DNA of 64,000 bases from Calycina herbarum (GCA_001414485.1 LLEY01000020.1:512733-576732); one strand, 5' to 3'; shown: positions 35,346 to 48,716, counted from the first letter of the stretch. Notes: a model not told the origin generated them from the sequence alone. Numbers and translations are program-made.

Positions 35346-37869
35346 CCAAAGCCTACAGCACAACCGAAGGATATTTGTTTACATGACATCAGTTCTCAAA
35401 GCCAAACTCCACATCAACATCCAATATTTCCTCGTATAAACTTCAATACCCATACAAGTTGCATTCGGTGGGGTATTAGGTAAACAAACCAGGGAAATCC
35501 TTCCCGGTTTCTTGAATCCTCAAGGATGCGAAGTGGGTAATGCAGGCGTTTATGGCTTTACGCCACTTTTTATGGGATGTGACGCTAGGAAGATTTAGGT
35601 GAGGGGAGGTGATGGATGGGGGCACAGGGTGGATGGATGATGTTACATTCCGAGGTTTTCGTCCCGAGTTTAGGGTTGCACGCGGGGGGTTGTGGAGATA
35701 TGGAGGGGGACGTGGTAAGGTTGTGGGACGTGAAGAATTGGGGGTATGTTGTGATAGGGAACTTAGAAAGGAATTGATCGCATGTATCGGGAATTTGAGG
35801 GGGGTTGGTGTATTGCCATGCTGAAAACTATGGTTGTACTGGAGGTTGTAGTATTGTGGAGATGGGATGAGAACCGCGGAATCGGAATGGGAAATCGGCA
35901 ATGAAAAAAGTCAGTTCAAAATACTATAGTAGTTGAAGTAAGTGTACGGGGCTAAGGAAATCAAAATATAGGTTTCTCTAGTTCGCTACAAAAGGGGCAC
36001 CTAGTATACGGGATATAGATTTCGACACACCTAACTACTAGTAAGAAAACCAACGACGAACCCAACCATCGATTGACGAAATCTACTCTCTCAAACAACT
36101 AGAACCCTACGAATGCGAAAACCCAAAGAAATCATTGATTTAAAGACTACACTAACTACGAACAAGTGAAGGATCCCCGACTCCCAAATCGGAAGGGAAA
36201 AAATAAGCGAATCTATTCGTGGGGTCGGAGGATTTTTGTGCAATTCACAGGGTTATGGGGTTCGTGAAGCCACAGGTAGGGGTAAGGGATGTTGAGTGTC
36301 TATGATGGGATTTCCGATTCCTGTGGGAAGATTGGCATCTCGGTTAACCTTCCCCCACTTCTCTTCTCGTCACCTCGTGGAGATCTTGAAACATGAAACG
36401 AAGCTTGGGATAAGGAGAAAAGAAGAACGAAAGGGGAAATATACAGGGGCATGGATGAAGGTAGGTAGTACTTCGTATTTCTCGTATTGCCTAGTGTTTA
36501 TATAGTATGGGTTAATTTTGAGATGAGGGGTGTGTTTTGTTGATAATTGGTTATGCCGATTGTAAACCTAGAATTATTCAAGTAGAAGTGATAGCGCTTT
36601 CAGGATTAATTGATTGATTGTAATTTGCTATTGCAAAAGAAATGATTCGTAAACTTAGAAAACTGGAAGTGCGTTTCGTTCAGATGGCAAGGGAGAACTA
36701 ATTTAGCAAGAAATTCAGATTCTTTGAGGCTTTTTGAGTGAAAATGAACAAAGTTTTTACCTCTGCCCCCCTCCCCCCCATCTGAGCCTTCAAACCCCTA
36801 GACCACTTTTAAAGTTACCAGAGAATTGGTTTAGATATTGAGTAGAAAGAATGAATTTATAGTTCTCCACTTGGTAGTTTAGAGAAGTGCATTAACCATC
36901 AGCAGGAGACCTGCATTGCGCACTGTTTTTATTTGCATCATTACAAAATGTGAAGGTACATGAATAACTTTTGGAAGCAAAAATGAAAGACTGGCGCGAA
37001 TCACCGACCCCGCCTTCACGCAATAGAGGCTTAATTTGGCATCTTACATTGCCGTGGAGAAACCCCCGCCATTTTTGTTAGAATTTTAGATATTCTGCTT
37101 AGTTAGAGTCACGTTGGATAACATATGGGTAAACACTTCACTTTCACAAGAAAGGGGGAGATAAAATCACATATCTTGGTTTTCAAAGAGACATATCCTT
37201 AGTTCAAGTGACTGGTGTCATCAAACATTGTGAAATGAGACTGCTAGTTTTTACGATGAGGAGAACAGTAAGAACAAAAATGTAATCTCAAAATATCATG
37301 TTTCTAAAGATCACCCATCACTGAAGTACTGAAGCGATACACCACTGGCAAGAAACAAGTGAGATATATAATGTGATGCTAGTTAAGCGAGAAAAAGACG
37401 ATAACTTGATAAATCCTTTCTTTCCATCATAGTGATGCATTGCAGAGTTTAATTTGAGATAAATGACCTCTCTCTCTTGGTGATTTCGTGAGGTATTGGG
37501 AGACAACTTTTTGGAAAGACACCTTCTGCTATGCTTCAATGGGGCTGGGATAAGCTATGAAAACCTGAAGGGGGTTTGGTGGGGCTGATTGCAACTGCTG
37601 ATAGGATGTGCAAAACTCGCTTGAACAAAGGGTCAAAGTTGACGAATCAAAGGCCGTGTTATTCGGTGGTGTCAGAAACTTCACCTTCACGACCTTCTTT
37701 ACATATGAGCGATTATACCCATCAAGGTAGATCGGACTAATCCCTGCCAAGTCTTTTGGATCTTTCAACCATCCTCACCCTTCTTTCCTTCAAACTTCCT
37801 CACCTTCCTTTCCTTCAACCTTTCTCGCCTTTCTTTGGACCAACACTGTTTACTTCTTCGCATCGTATC
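35346..37869. other. Intergenic region, 2.5 kb
   Basis: A 141-codon minus-strand frame (35901-35476) is Pro/Ser-rich with a more protein-like end (WRKAINACITHFASLRIQET) but starts at TTG. It could be an upstream exon of the preceding candidate. Otherwise AT-rich and featureless. Confidence 0.4.
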
Positions 37870-39503
37870 ATGAAGTTCACCCAGATCGCCTTTTCGGCCT
37901 TGTCGGCTTTTGCTCTTTTGAGTGCACATGCAACAGCTAAATACGTAGGTACACCTTGATACAATGATAGCATCGCCAGGAGAGAGTGCTAATTTTTCTG
38001 TAGTATCATTCTAAGGTAGTGGATACAGACTTGGTCGTAATTGGAGGAGGAAGCAGTGGCATTCATGCTGCGATCCACCTCAAGGACGCCGGCGCAAAGG
38101 TTCTTGTCATTGAGAAGAAGTCCCAGATTGGTGGCCGTAAGTGTTCTTTCATTTTTCAAAGAGGTCCCTTGTAAAGGTGATGTTGTGGAAACTTTCGGCT
38201 TAGGAGCCACCTTGCAACAACAGGTGACAGTTCTAATGTGTTTTTCACAGATGCCGAAACATATGTCAATCCGCAGACCAACATCCCAGCCAACGTTGGT
38301 GTTGTCATGTTTGTGAATACGACAGCCGTCAACAACTATTTTGATCGCCTTAACGTCCCCAAGGCATTTTTCAACCCGTTAACTGATGTTCCCGCCGGCA
38401 CTCCTGCAACTTTGACCTACGATTTGTCCTCAGGCTTCCCCATTCCTGCGCAGAATTCCTTAGCGGTCCAACAACAGTATCTCGCCTTACTTTCAGCCGG
38501 CCAAAACTACAATGCCAAAGTGCTTTCTAAGTACCCTTGGATTGATCAAGGTTTCCTCGTTCCCGAGCCTGTTCCAGAGGAGCTTTTATTGTCGTTTGGG
38601 GAACTCGCTGCGCAATTGGGATTCTCACCTTTGCTCCCCATCATTGCCCAGTGGAACTTCAACTCGGGCAATATATCGACTCTTCCTGCGCTTTACGGCA
38701 TCAAGATTTTCGGACCAGCGCTCTTTGGCAGCTTTTTCGACAAATTCATCCTATCCGCCTCGGGCAATACTCGTACCCTTTATGAGGCGGCAGCTCAAGA
38801 GCTGGGTGATAGCGTCCTGCTCGACTCGACCATCGTGGAAGTCCACCGTGAAGCCACCTATAGCGCGACGCGCACCACTGGTGTGACTATCCTCGTCGAA
38901 CAACCTGGCCAAGCATCCACGCTCGTTCGTGCTCGCAAACTCCTAGTTGCCATCCCTCAGACGATCAAAAACATCGGCGAATACGATCTTTCTGACGACG
39001 AACGACGCCTTTTCTCCAATTTCCAAGGGCTCGGCAACTACGCTGGAATTGTTAATGTTCAGGGATTGAACAACAGCATCGCAAATGTTGGCATCTCAAC
39101 TCCTTTCAACCAACCTGTCATCCCAGGTACCGCGGGTTTGTTTGCAACGGGGTCACCTGGCGACTACATGTTCACAGTAGGTTTCAACGACCTGGACTAC
39201 AACGATGCCACCGCACAAGCAATTATTCGCGACAGCCTGACAAAACTCGCAACAACCGGTGTAGTTCCCCAAGACGCCGCACAAGCAGCAACTTTCCCTT
39301 TCACTTCCGATCACGGCCCTTATTCTTTGCGTGTTCCTGTCGACGAGATCAAGAATGGCTTTTATAGCAAAATCGCGGCTGCTCAGGGCAAGCGAAACAC
39401 TTATTGGGCGGGCGCCGCGTTTGCAGGACACAACAGTGGGTTGGTATGGGCCTACAACGAGGGTACTGTTATACCTGGTTTGAAGAAGGACCTGGGTTTG
39501 TAA
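37870..39503 (+). CDS. Secreted FAD-dependent amine-oxidase-like oxidoreductase
   Basis: Exons 37870-37944, 38004-38136 and 38251-39503 give 486 aa. A signal peptide (MKFTQIAFSALSAFALLSAH, cleavage near 20-23) precedes a Rossmann FAD fold: DLVVIGGGSSGIHAAIHL (GxGxxG at 39-44), acidic end VLVIEKK, and the flavin motif QIGGHAETY restored by splicing exon 2 to 3 (donor GTAAGT, acceptor TTCACAG). The C-terminus has the FAD-closing segment (NTYWAGAAFAGHNSGLVWAYNEG). It belongs to the fungal flavin amine oxidase group that includes beta-cyclopiazonate dehydrogenase-like proteins. The substrate is unknown. An internal in-frame alternative for intron 2 exists but would destroy the GGHxxTY motif. No biosynthetic partners lie nearby. 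Confidence 0.85.
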
Positions 39504-41778
39504 AGTGGACTTGATGTTTGTACTTGTGGGTTATTGAAACTCTCGGGCTACCTCAATACGGCCAATTATAGTTGATAGAAGTTTCGATACAGTCACCTAG
39601 AATTTTCTATACAGTCACCTAGAAGTTTCTAAATAATAGTAAGAATAATAGAATAAAGAATTCTTCCCCGTCAGATGACGCTATTGAAAATTGAAAACAA
39701 ATGTCAGCAAGCCCGTGGAATAATGTTTAACATGCGCATACACAGGCGCATAAGAGGTTCGCTCATTGCTCCTTCCCCGATAACTTTAGATACTGACCGA
39801 GAAGGTTAGGAGAATTATGAGGTCTACTTTACATTGCTTCTAACCCTCCTCGATTTGATTATCTTGGCATGATTTGGTTAGTTGAGGAGGTGATGGAGAG
39901 TAAGGTCCAAGTCACTTACCTTAATTAGAACCAAAATAAGTTTTCCGAGATGAGACATGCCAGATCGAAGTTCGATCCCTTTATTGAAATGATTGGCAAA
40001 TAATCACTTCCCAAGAAAGGGTTGCCCCCATAAAAGCCTGATTAAGCATGACGAAAAATGCTACTACAGCCTCCTCTCAGAGAAAGGAATAGGCTCTCAA
40101 ATAGCAAGAGAAATATATGCCAGGAACACATTAGTGAGTGGGGCGCTCCATAATGCACTCGCTTCGAACTGGTTAAAATATAAATTTGGTTGCGGCAATA
40201 TTAGGATTCTGGTGTGCTTTCTTCGCCAATTGCGGCATTGACCAATCACCTTTACTACTTTATAGTATTAAGTAGTGAGTCTAGTAAATCATGTTATTAA
40301 AGCATATTGTTCAAGAGCATTTTGATTAATTAAACTAAGTAAATGAAGTCTCGAATGTTTTGAAAGTAGAAACTATTACATAGGCACTTATCCGAGTAAC
40401 ACTGACTTAAATTAGATATTCTCGACAGCTTAGAAGACTCAAGTTATTCCAACAAACTAAAGAGGTTAACTATAGCAAGTCTAGAGGAACCAGTCCACCA
40501 GTGGTCAATTATCTAATTAGTGCATAAAGCATACCAGTTTGAAGAAATAAAAATTTCAATGATGTCAAAGAAATGCTCTTTTCTTTTGCTGAAGCTGGCA
40601 ACTGTTTTAAAACCTCGTCCTAACCGGAATCTATTTCGTGTTTTGAAGCTATGAATTACATCCTGGAGTGATTGAATCATGTCTCCTAGAGAGTTGCATA
40701 GCTAGAGTGAGACCGGATCTTCTTCATTCATGCCAGCCTTGAATTCTAGAAACACCTCACGAACATAGACGGGAGCTTGACACCTACGACACTTGGGAGA
40801 GCGACATGTTGCCTCAGAACCTAGTGTTACTTATTACTTATCGTTCATCTAGCATCGAGAGTAAGCCTGGAAGAATCTCATTTTCGAGGCTGCGGTGAAC
40901 TGAAGATAAATACTTGTATTTACGTTCATGTGAAATACCTTAATTCTTCTACTTGCTTCGTGAAACGATGAGATTCGAATCTTATTACGTTGAGTATTAT
41001 TTTGTACAAGCGCTTCTACAACAGAACCTCGGCGTAACTCTATTCGGAATCTCTCTATTCTTCTCCCGAGTTTAGGAACTCACTTTTATAGAGTATTCTT
41101 ACTCTAATTAGAAGAATCTATAAGCTCTTTTATATCAATAGTATCAGCGTAACTACATCCTGAGTATTTTTATTCTTCTATTCGATTTGAGAAATTAAGG
41201 AGTGGTCTCTGGAGGACAAGGGTCATTTGAATTAAAGAGGAAACAATGACCTTATACGGATATGACTTTTTTGACAGTAAATGATGTGGAATGGAGATGT
41301 GGGGATTGTGCTTGCATCCGTAAAGTTTCATCTACCCCGCTTGGGAGACCCGTTACGTTCCTTTCATGGGTCTCGTAAAGATACCTCTACAGCCTTGTCT
41401 GACCCCAAGAGCAACAGACTGATTCGCCAAGGTCTACTCCCTTTCTTTCAAAGGCATTCATAGGTGGAAGAAGAATAAACAAGCCAGTTTGTCGTCACCT
41501 GGGATGAAGACACGAGACTTGCTGCATAAAAACGTGAATTCCTACAACGGATAGTAGGGGAAACTTTCTGAAACCGGGGTGTGATATACTAGTCTCGGGG
41601 AAGACTTCCAAGGGACTGACTGGAGTGGAAGAAAATATCCTTCAATTCTCTAGTTCTTGTCAACGCGAAAAGCACCGAGCATGGAACAACAAAAATACGA
41701 ACCTCTTCTTCTCATATGTGCAACTTACGATATAATACATGTGCTGTACACTGCCTATTTAAAAGCGCCATTACAATA
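39504..41778. other. Intergenic region, 2.3 kb, AT-rich
   Basis: Short direct repeat TACAGTCACCTAGAA at about 39589 and 39613. From 40250 to 41150 the sequence is AT-rich with many stops in all frames, as in old mutated repeats. No gene; the frame at 39993-40241 begins at TTG. Confidence 0.45.
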
Positions 41779-43027
41779 TCAGAGAAAGCGCTTTGAATAT
41801 GCCCAATATGCCTTCCAAGCCAATCTCCATTCCCCCTTCCGCAATTCCGGTTTGAAAACATCAAAATCATGTTTCTCCAGATTGTTTAACCAGAGCTGCG
41901 TGGAGATTGCTGGCATAAGCACACCGAACCCATTTTCTAAATCCTTGATCTGTCTCTCCTTGGTTGTACTTCGACTGGAATACTCGTGCCCCTCTTCACC
42001 CTCATGCTCGAATTCATGACCGGCATCTTTGCCTTGCTTGAGATTTTTCACCATTTCACGAGCTGTGATGAGGTGATCATTCGCTCTTGTTGCAATTGTG
42101 AAAATCGCATCTTTCAACCCTGGAGCATCGGCACCTTGTCTGAAAATGTCTTCTTCTTTGACTCCTGCTTCGGCCATGACATCTAATGGCAGAACCACAG
42201 ATCCTTGACTTCCGCCTTGTCCCTTTCCCCCCATTGCCACAGAGAAAGCTTCATTGTTACTGTGGTGATTCGGAGGAGGAGGGAATGCCAATAATGGCAA
42301 CCCTCGAAGTATGGCAACAATCCCGGTTGCTTTTCCAATATGACTGGCGACATGATCGACGGCCATCGATTTTATTGGTATAGATGCCAGTGTCAAATAT
42401 GTTAATGTCGAGTATGTGTTTTCGGCATATGTTTCTAGAGCATCCAGCGTTGTGTATGGGCGATTATCCATGTACTGCTCTCTTGTATTGATTATCTTCA
42501 TGAACCACCCTTTCATGAAGCCTGTGCTGAGACTCGGGTCCTGCGATTTGAGAAGGGTGAGTGCATTGTGAAGCAGTATTGCGACGGGTTCTTTGGGTGG
42601 TGTATCGGCGAATGTGCGAGTTATATTGTCCCTCCAGAATTGCATTCGTAATGAGCCGACTGTGGGATTCGATATTAGGTCTGGAATTCGAGCAAGCTCA
42701 ATGTTGAGAGCCCGAATGGCAAGGTAGGCATCTCGTGTGGACTGTTGTCTTGGGATGAAAGATTGGAGGGTATAGGATGGAGAGTCGAATGTCCTAGTCA
42801 GTTGTCAGTATCTGCGCATCAAATCCGAGAGAGAGAAACTGTTACTTCACCAGTCTAGAGCAATATGCTCTTGCTCCATTGACATCCGCCTCAGTCACTC
42901 GCGAAGGGTAGGGCGCTGGGCCACTGTAGGGAGTTGTCGCATATGCGCATCGTAGCAGAGGTTTGCACTTGGTGTGCGCTTGCAATCGTATGCTCGCTCT
43001 TGCTGAGTACATTACATTATATGCCAT
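41779..43027 (-). CDS. NDUFAF6-like complex I assembly factor (squalene/phytoene synthase fold)
   Basis: Exons 43027-42846 and 42793-41779 (52-nt intron, donor GTAACA, acceptor ACTAG) give 398 aa. The N-terminus (MAYNVMYSARASIRLQAHTK) is basic and suits mitochondrial import. The body matches the isoprenoid-synthase-like fold of NDUFAF6/C8orf38: AYCSRLVK joined to TFDSPSYTLQSFIPR, then YLAIRALNIELARIPDL, RMQFWRDNI, LETYAENTYSTLTYL, DHVASHIGKATGI, and a C-terminal WLNNLEKHDFDVF. These proteins help build the Q/ND1 part of respiratory complex I and have lost prenyl-synthase activity. A start at 43012 is possible. Divergent from RAD5. Confidence 0.85.
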
Positions 43028-43413
43028 AAAAGAATTTGGCTGAACAATACGATGGTTCTGGTTGGGGGACACGGGGGCGTGGGGGAAACATTTCAGCAGG
43101 GATTGTTTGAAGCTCCAAGGCCGAGTCAAGCACCAGACTGTATTCCGTAGTTTCCCTCGCACTTTCCCCTCTGCAATTGTTCCAGAACTTCTAGGAGAAT
43201 AAATTAAATGAAATGTAAATGTAATCATTCTAGTCATTTAGGAGAATTGGATTGATCTTCCGAGTCTCAGTCGAACAATCTAGGAAGTAGAGTCTCGGGT
43301 TTTTATTCACTCTACGCGATATCTAGGTCGCGTCTTCCACAAAGCCCGGCCGCGACTGAAAGCATTGTGCAGACAATCAACAGCAAATCCGACAACTCCT
43401 CAACCACAGCAAA
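43028..43413. promoter_or_regulatory. Bidirectional promoter of NDUFAF6-like gene and RAD5
   Basis: This 386-bp interval separates the divergent starts. It contains a copy (43174-43280) of the repeat found within the element at 24082-24298, so a mobile element has landed in, or supplied part of, this promoter. Confidence 0.6.
43174..43280 (+). repeat. Second copy of the 24.1-kb element interior
   Basis: Starts CAATTGTTCCA and ends CGAGTCTCAGTCGAACAAT, aligned in the same order and spacing as 24136-24240 (CAATTGTTCCA ... CGAGTCTCGGATGAACAAT), with a shared TTTAGGANAATNGNATNGAT block between. Upstream GACTGTATTC is also shared. The 27-nt termini of the other copy are not preserved here. Confidence 0.55.
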
Positions 43414-46400
43414 ATGAGTTTCATGGAATCCGAAGGACCTCCCGCGAAGAAGAGACGATTCTTCTCCGAGAAATCCGATGTTCTCGACGATGCTTCCGCC
43501 GACTCGAGCCTGCCAATACTCGCAAAGAATGAAGTCGACGCGTCTACGACACCAAATGGTTCTGAAAAGCGAGAACTGAGCGATTCGGACGATGTACAAA
43601 TGTTTGATAGCAGCCCGCCTGCGGGCTTTGACTTGGGACTATTCGAAAACTTCGTTGGAGAGAAGGTTGCACCCGATGTCTTGAAGCGATTGAGGGAGGC
43701 GTCGGGGGATGATATGGAAAAGGCTGTGAATATGTATTTTGACGGATCATGGAAGACCGCCGTGAAGCCTCAGAAACCTGCCGGCTTTGGCACAAAACAT
43801 ATGACCATCAATGGTTTCGCAAAATCAGGGTCCAGCGGGAAAGCAACTGCCCCTAAAAGTACGAAATCCATACCAACCGGACCTTCAGCACGAGAATCCA
43901 TGCCCGAATTTCGATATGTGGGCGCATTTGGAGTTGGAGCTTGGGCAACGAGAAGTGGTACGAATTTAATTAAACACGGAGAGATTGTGCGAATCGAGCG
44001 ACAGAAGATACAACCAAAGCCCGTAGCCAAGGGAAGAGGAAGACCTCCAGCGGTAGTGGCACAACCAAAACCAGGCAGTGCTGCAGCCAAAAGAGTAGAT
44101 GTGATAGTCCGTTTTACGGATTCAAAAGGCAGCGAGGTTGGCAGACTTCCCAGGGAAACCGCAGATTGGGTATCGACATTGATGGACCAGAAAGTTTGCA
44201 AATTCGAGGGCACATGTGTATATGCACCGGAAAGAGTCAGAAGTAACGACACTATCTTTTTGCAGCTGAGATGTTCATTACTACGAAGCGCATTTGACAA
44301 CAGTGCGTTCAAGGCAGCGGAAGATAGAAAGACTGGCATGTTTGAGGAGAAGGAGAGTTCAGAGGAAAAACAATTACGATTACGACAAGTTGCACTTGTA
44401 AAGCTTTTTGAGGAAGTCAATCTTCTCCCATCAAGATCCTCTGAAACGACCACGAAACACAAAAGAGAGGGATTACTTCAAGCCGCGGAGGTTGCGGAAC
44501 AGTACGAAGACTCCAAGGCAAAAGAGAAAAAGGGGGGCGTGGGTGAAAACGGCATTTCTTCGCCTCCGTCAGAAGAGGCCGAAGATGGGAAGGAGTTGGA
44601 GCAGGACCAGCTTGATACACTTTACAAGAAAGCCCAATCTTTTGATTTCAATGCCCCAGCTGCCGAGCCAGCTGAAACCTTCTCAATGGATCTTAGACAT
44701 TATCAAAAGCAAGCGCTGCACTGGATGATGTCAAAGGAGAAGAATGAAAAGGATGAGAATCGAGAAACATCGATGCATCCCTTGTGGGAAGAATACTCCT
44801 GGCCCGTTATGGATTATGATAACAAGGAAGTGCCAAAGGTCAATGGCCAGGACGCTTTCTACGTAAACCCATACAGTGGCGAGCTATCACTCATCTTCCC
44901 GGTGCAGGAACAGCATTGCCTCGGAGGAATACTGGCAGACGAAATGGGACTCGGCAAAACAATTGAGATGATGAGTTTGATTCATTCTCATAAATCGGAT
45001 GTTTGGAAAAGTTTGGGTGGAAGTAGTTCTATACTAGCATCAGTCAATAGTCTTCCAAGGCTTCCAGTCAGTTCTCCAAATGTTGAGTGGGCACCTTGTA
45101 CAACTTTGGTTGTCGCACCCATGTCATTATTGGCTCAATGGAATAGTGAAGCGGAAAACGCCTCTAAAGACGGTTCATTGAGGAGTATGGTGTATTATGG
45201 TACAGAGAAATCTGCGAATTTGCAAGCTTTATGTTGTGAAGCCAATGCAGCGTCTGCTCCTAATGTCATAATAACCAGTTACGGTGTCATTCTCTCCGAG
45301 TTCAATCAAGTTGCCGCTAAGGGGGGGGATAGAGCAGCACATGGCGGTCTTTTCTCGTTGAAATATTTCCGTGTCATTCTCGACGAAGGTAATACTAACT
45401 CCCTTCTTTCGAATATTTAGAGCCTAATGCTAACGGAACAATAGCTCATCACATCAAGAATAGACAAAGTAAGACTGCCAAAGCTTGTTATGAAATCGAT
45501 GCCGAACACCGTTGGGTGTTGACTGGTACTCCAATCGTAAACAGATTAGAAGATCTTTTCAGTCTGGTTCGATTCTTGAGAGTTGAGCCGTGGAGCAATT
45601 TCTCATTCTGGAAGACATTTATCACTGTACCTTTTGAGTCCAAAGACTTCATGCGTGCTCTTGATGTTGTTCAGACGGTGCTCGAGCCCTTGGTCTTGCG
45701 GAGAACAAAAGACATGAAAACGCCAACCGGAGAAGCACTTGTTCCACTTCCCCCGAAGACTATGAAAATCGTCGATATCGAATTATCAAAACCAGAACGT
45801 GAGGTTTATGATCACATTTTTACTCGTGCAAAACGAACTTTCGCAGCCAATGTCGAGGCAGGGACTGTCATGAAAGCCTATACAAGCATATTCGCTCAGA
45901 TTCTTCGACTTCGACAATCTTGTTGTCACCCCATCCTAACGAGGAACCAAAACATTGTTGCAGACGAAGAAGACGCCGCAGAGCTAGCAGATGCTGCTTC
46001 CGGATTAACTGATGACATGGATTTACAATCCCTTATTGCAAGATTTACAGCCGAGACCGATGATTCTGAGGACTCAAATGCCTTTGGTGCCCATGTCCTA
46101 GAACAAATTCGCGACGAGGCAGAAAATGAATGTCCAATTTGTTCAGAGGAGGAAATGGTGGAGCAGACGGTTACAGGATGCTGGCATTCTGCTTGCAAGA
46201 AATGTCTACTCGATTACATCAACCATCAAACAGACAAGCAAGAGATTCCACGATGCTTCAGCTGTCGAGAGACCCTCAACACCAGGGACATCTTCGAGGT
46301 TGTAAGAGACGAAGGTCACCCTGACTCGAAGATCAGCCTTCAGAGATTGGGCTCCAACTCGTCTGCCAAGGTTGGAGAATTACTTAGTAACCTCAAAGCG

Positions 46401-46932
46401 GTAAGAAAAGAGGATCCTGGTGTGAAGTCGGTCGTGTTCAGTCAATTCACATCTTTCCTCTCCTTGATCGAGCCCGCACTGACGCGTGCCGCGATCCCCT
46501 TTCTTCGTCTCGATGGTTCAATGGCTCAAAAAGCACGAACGGAAGTCCTCAAACAATTCGCGGCAAGCCCAAAAGGCATTGTTCTTCTCCTCAGTCTCAG
46601 AGCTGGTGGTGTCGGCCTTAATCTCACGATGGCGAAACGTGTCTACATGATGGATCCATGGTGGAGTTTCGCGGTCGAGGCGCAAGCTATTGATCGCGTG
46701 CATCGGATGGGTCAAATGGATGAGGTTAAGGTTTTCCGATTTATTGTCAAGGAGAGTATTGAGGAAAAGATGTTGAAGATTCAGGAGAGGAAGAAGTTTA
46801 TGTGAGTTTTATCTTCCTTTACAGTCCAAGGCGGCCGCTAATGTTTGGAATAGTGCAAGTTCGTTGGGAATGATGAGTGATGAGGAGAAGAAGCTACAGA
46901 GAATCGAGGATATCAAGGAGTTGCTAAGCTAA
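43414..46932 (+). CDS. RAD5: Rad5-type SNF2 helicase/E3 ubiquitin ligase
   Basis: Rad5 (HLTF relative) polyubiquitinates PCNA in error-free post-replication repair and remodels stalled forks. Exons 43414-45388, 45445-46801 and 46854-46932 give 1136 aa. Order: a nuclear-type basic patch (PPAKKRRFF), a HIRAN domain (about 165-290, FRYVGAFGVGAWATRSGTNL), SNF2 motif I ADEMGLGKT (about 507-515), motif II ILDEAHH rebuilt across intron 1 (658), motif III VLTGTPIVN, a RING finger inserted between the helicase lobes (CPICSEE to CRETL, about 887-935), and helicase C motifs GGVGLNLTMA, DPWWSFAVEAQAIDR. The C-terminus SSLGMMSDEEKKLQRIED is typical and needs intron 2 (donor GTGAGT). The motif order is complete, so the protein should be functional. 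Confidence 0.97.
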
Positions 46933-47336
46933 TAAATTTTGGCAGGTGGCATATTGGGATTTGCAGGTTGGCGTGTATCTTTGTACATTATGTACTGTAC
47001 TATATTTTAGAGTTGTACTTACATCGAGGATTGTAAGTGCATTGTTGCACCCATAGAATATTTGCTTATTTCAGATTCAGTCCATCCATGTAATTATTGC
47101 CACATAAAATGCCAATGTTCTTATCACTCGAGTGTTGTCTTTCATGCAGATCACATATGCACGTTTCCTCAAGGTTATTGTTACAAGTAAATTAACTATA
47201 TGGAGGGGAATCTTTTGCCTTCCAAAATCGGTCTATCAATCCTTACTCAGACAATGAAAAACGCCGTGACTCGAACCGTCACACATCAATGAAGCTCTCT
47301 TCGCACAGTTTTTCGTAATTCAACGCTCCAACCAGT
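46933..47336. other. Convergent 3' spacer between RAD5 and the 2EXR gene
   Basis: No gene or repeat seen. Presumably the two 3' untranslated regions. Confidence 0.5.
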
Positions 47337-48716
47337 TCAAGACTCCAGAATTTTGGTGCAGTGCACACCAGGAGAGAGTTGCGACTTCTTCACAAAAGTC
47401 AATTCCACCGGCTCCTTCCCCGCCGCTTCTCGCTTCGCCCGCTGCCACTGCCGAATTAGCATACGTCTTCTCATCGACTCATCAGGGGAGAGGGGTGGAT
47501 AAGGATTAAACTCGCTTCTGCCCACCAAGAATTGGATTTTACAAAGGGGGACAAAGGGAAAGGTCTGCTTACTGAATCACTGATGACGCGCATCATGTTG
47601 TACTGCTGTTGAGTGATGCCCCCCAAATTTCCAGTAGACCTAATCATAGCAAAATCGATCTCCCAAAAGTCCTTAATTTCATCCCCGATTTTGGGGTTCG
47701 GGAAGGTGAATATGATTAACTCTTTCAAGTTGGGGAACAGCCGCACAACCTTCTTCCACAGGTTATCAGGATCTGTTTGTTGTAAGAAACCCCCATTAGG
47801 GCCGGAATTCCAAACACGAGTTGTGGTACTAATTCTCGCGGCTCTGAAGCAGTCGTCGAGCGGAAGTGCCAGACGTTTGACGCCACTTTTGAATAGGGGA
47901 AGGAAGCGTTTTTGCTCTGCTCGGTAGGCTTGATGGGTAGGAAGAGGAGTGGGACGGTACAGGATATCTCTTTCGGGGTTGATATAGATACCGTTGTTCA
48001 ATTGTTTGTTGAGGTAGAGCTCGATGCGTTTGTTCTCCCAGAGAGCGCGACCCCTAGATTCGTAGTTGACGTGGAAGATAGCAGGAATTTCTCTACCCCA
48101 GCGAACTAGACGTGGTGTTTGAGCTGCGTATTTCCAAATCATGTTACGGAGTTCGGGGGGCAGTTGTTGGAAGAAGATAAACTCCTATGGGGGAGATAGA
48201 GGTTAGCGGGGTTGATGGAGAGGAGTTGGGCGATATGAAAATACGTACTGTTAATTTCTCCTCTGCAGCGCCCATCGGATCCTTGTCCATCAGTGCTGGC
48301 TGCCTAGCAGATCCCTCCATACTACCATGCTTTTTTGTGTGTCGGTCGTTTTGAATCATAAGACGTCGATGTTTGTGGATATTGAACGCCGGAGGTTTCT
48401 TTGCAGTATTCACGCCACTTCTGGTAATACCAGAAGGACCTGCGCTTTCTGCAGATAACGTACCGTGGAATTCCCCATGCTGATGGAACATCTTGGGAGG
48501 CATCTTGTGACTTGATGTATCATCGGCATCTTTGTGCTTTCGTCGCTTGTTGGTTTCGTCGCTCTTTTCTGCTGCTTGAAGGCCTCTCTTCTTTGGATTG
48601 ACTTGCGTGCTCTGTGGATTGTTGACGAGCTTGTACTTCTTCGTTGGTCGGGCTGAAGATTTCCAGTTCAATGATGCAGCCGACGCAGTCCTCTTTGCAG
48701 AGTTGGGTTTGGCCAT
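47337..48716 (-). CDS. 2EXR-domain protein (copy 1)
   Basis: Exons 48716-48249, 48184-47573 and about 47510-47337 give roughly 417 aa. A basic, Lys/Ser-rich N-terminal half (MAKPNSAKRTASAAS, KKYKLV, NKRRKHKD) precedes the 2EXR signature at about 157-180 (FIFFQQLPPELRNMIWKYA), the F-x-LP-x-E-L/I-R-x-x-IW pattern that names the family, followed by HVNYESRGRALW and FPNLKELIIF. The family is expanded in Pezizomycotina and functionally uncharacterised. The first intron is clear (donor GTACGT, acceptor CCATAG). The last is not: donor GTAAGC at 47572 needs an unusual GAG acceptor at 47511 to reach the charged C-terminal exon. The alternative acceptor GCAG ends the protein after about three codons. 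Confidence 0.8.

Noticed and set aside
38160..38236. Possible extra exon in the FAD oxidoreductase (read as DVVETFGLGATLQQQ)
   Set aside because: It would need a second intron and would break the GGHxxTY flavin motif that direct splicing restores.
39960..39990. tRNA B-box-like AAGTTCGATCCC
   Set aside because: No D arm or acceptor stem nearby.
41281..41463. Plus-strand 60-codon frame with ATG
   Set aside because: Too short, no family features, and embedded in AT-rich spacer.
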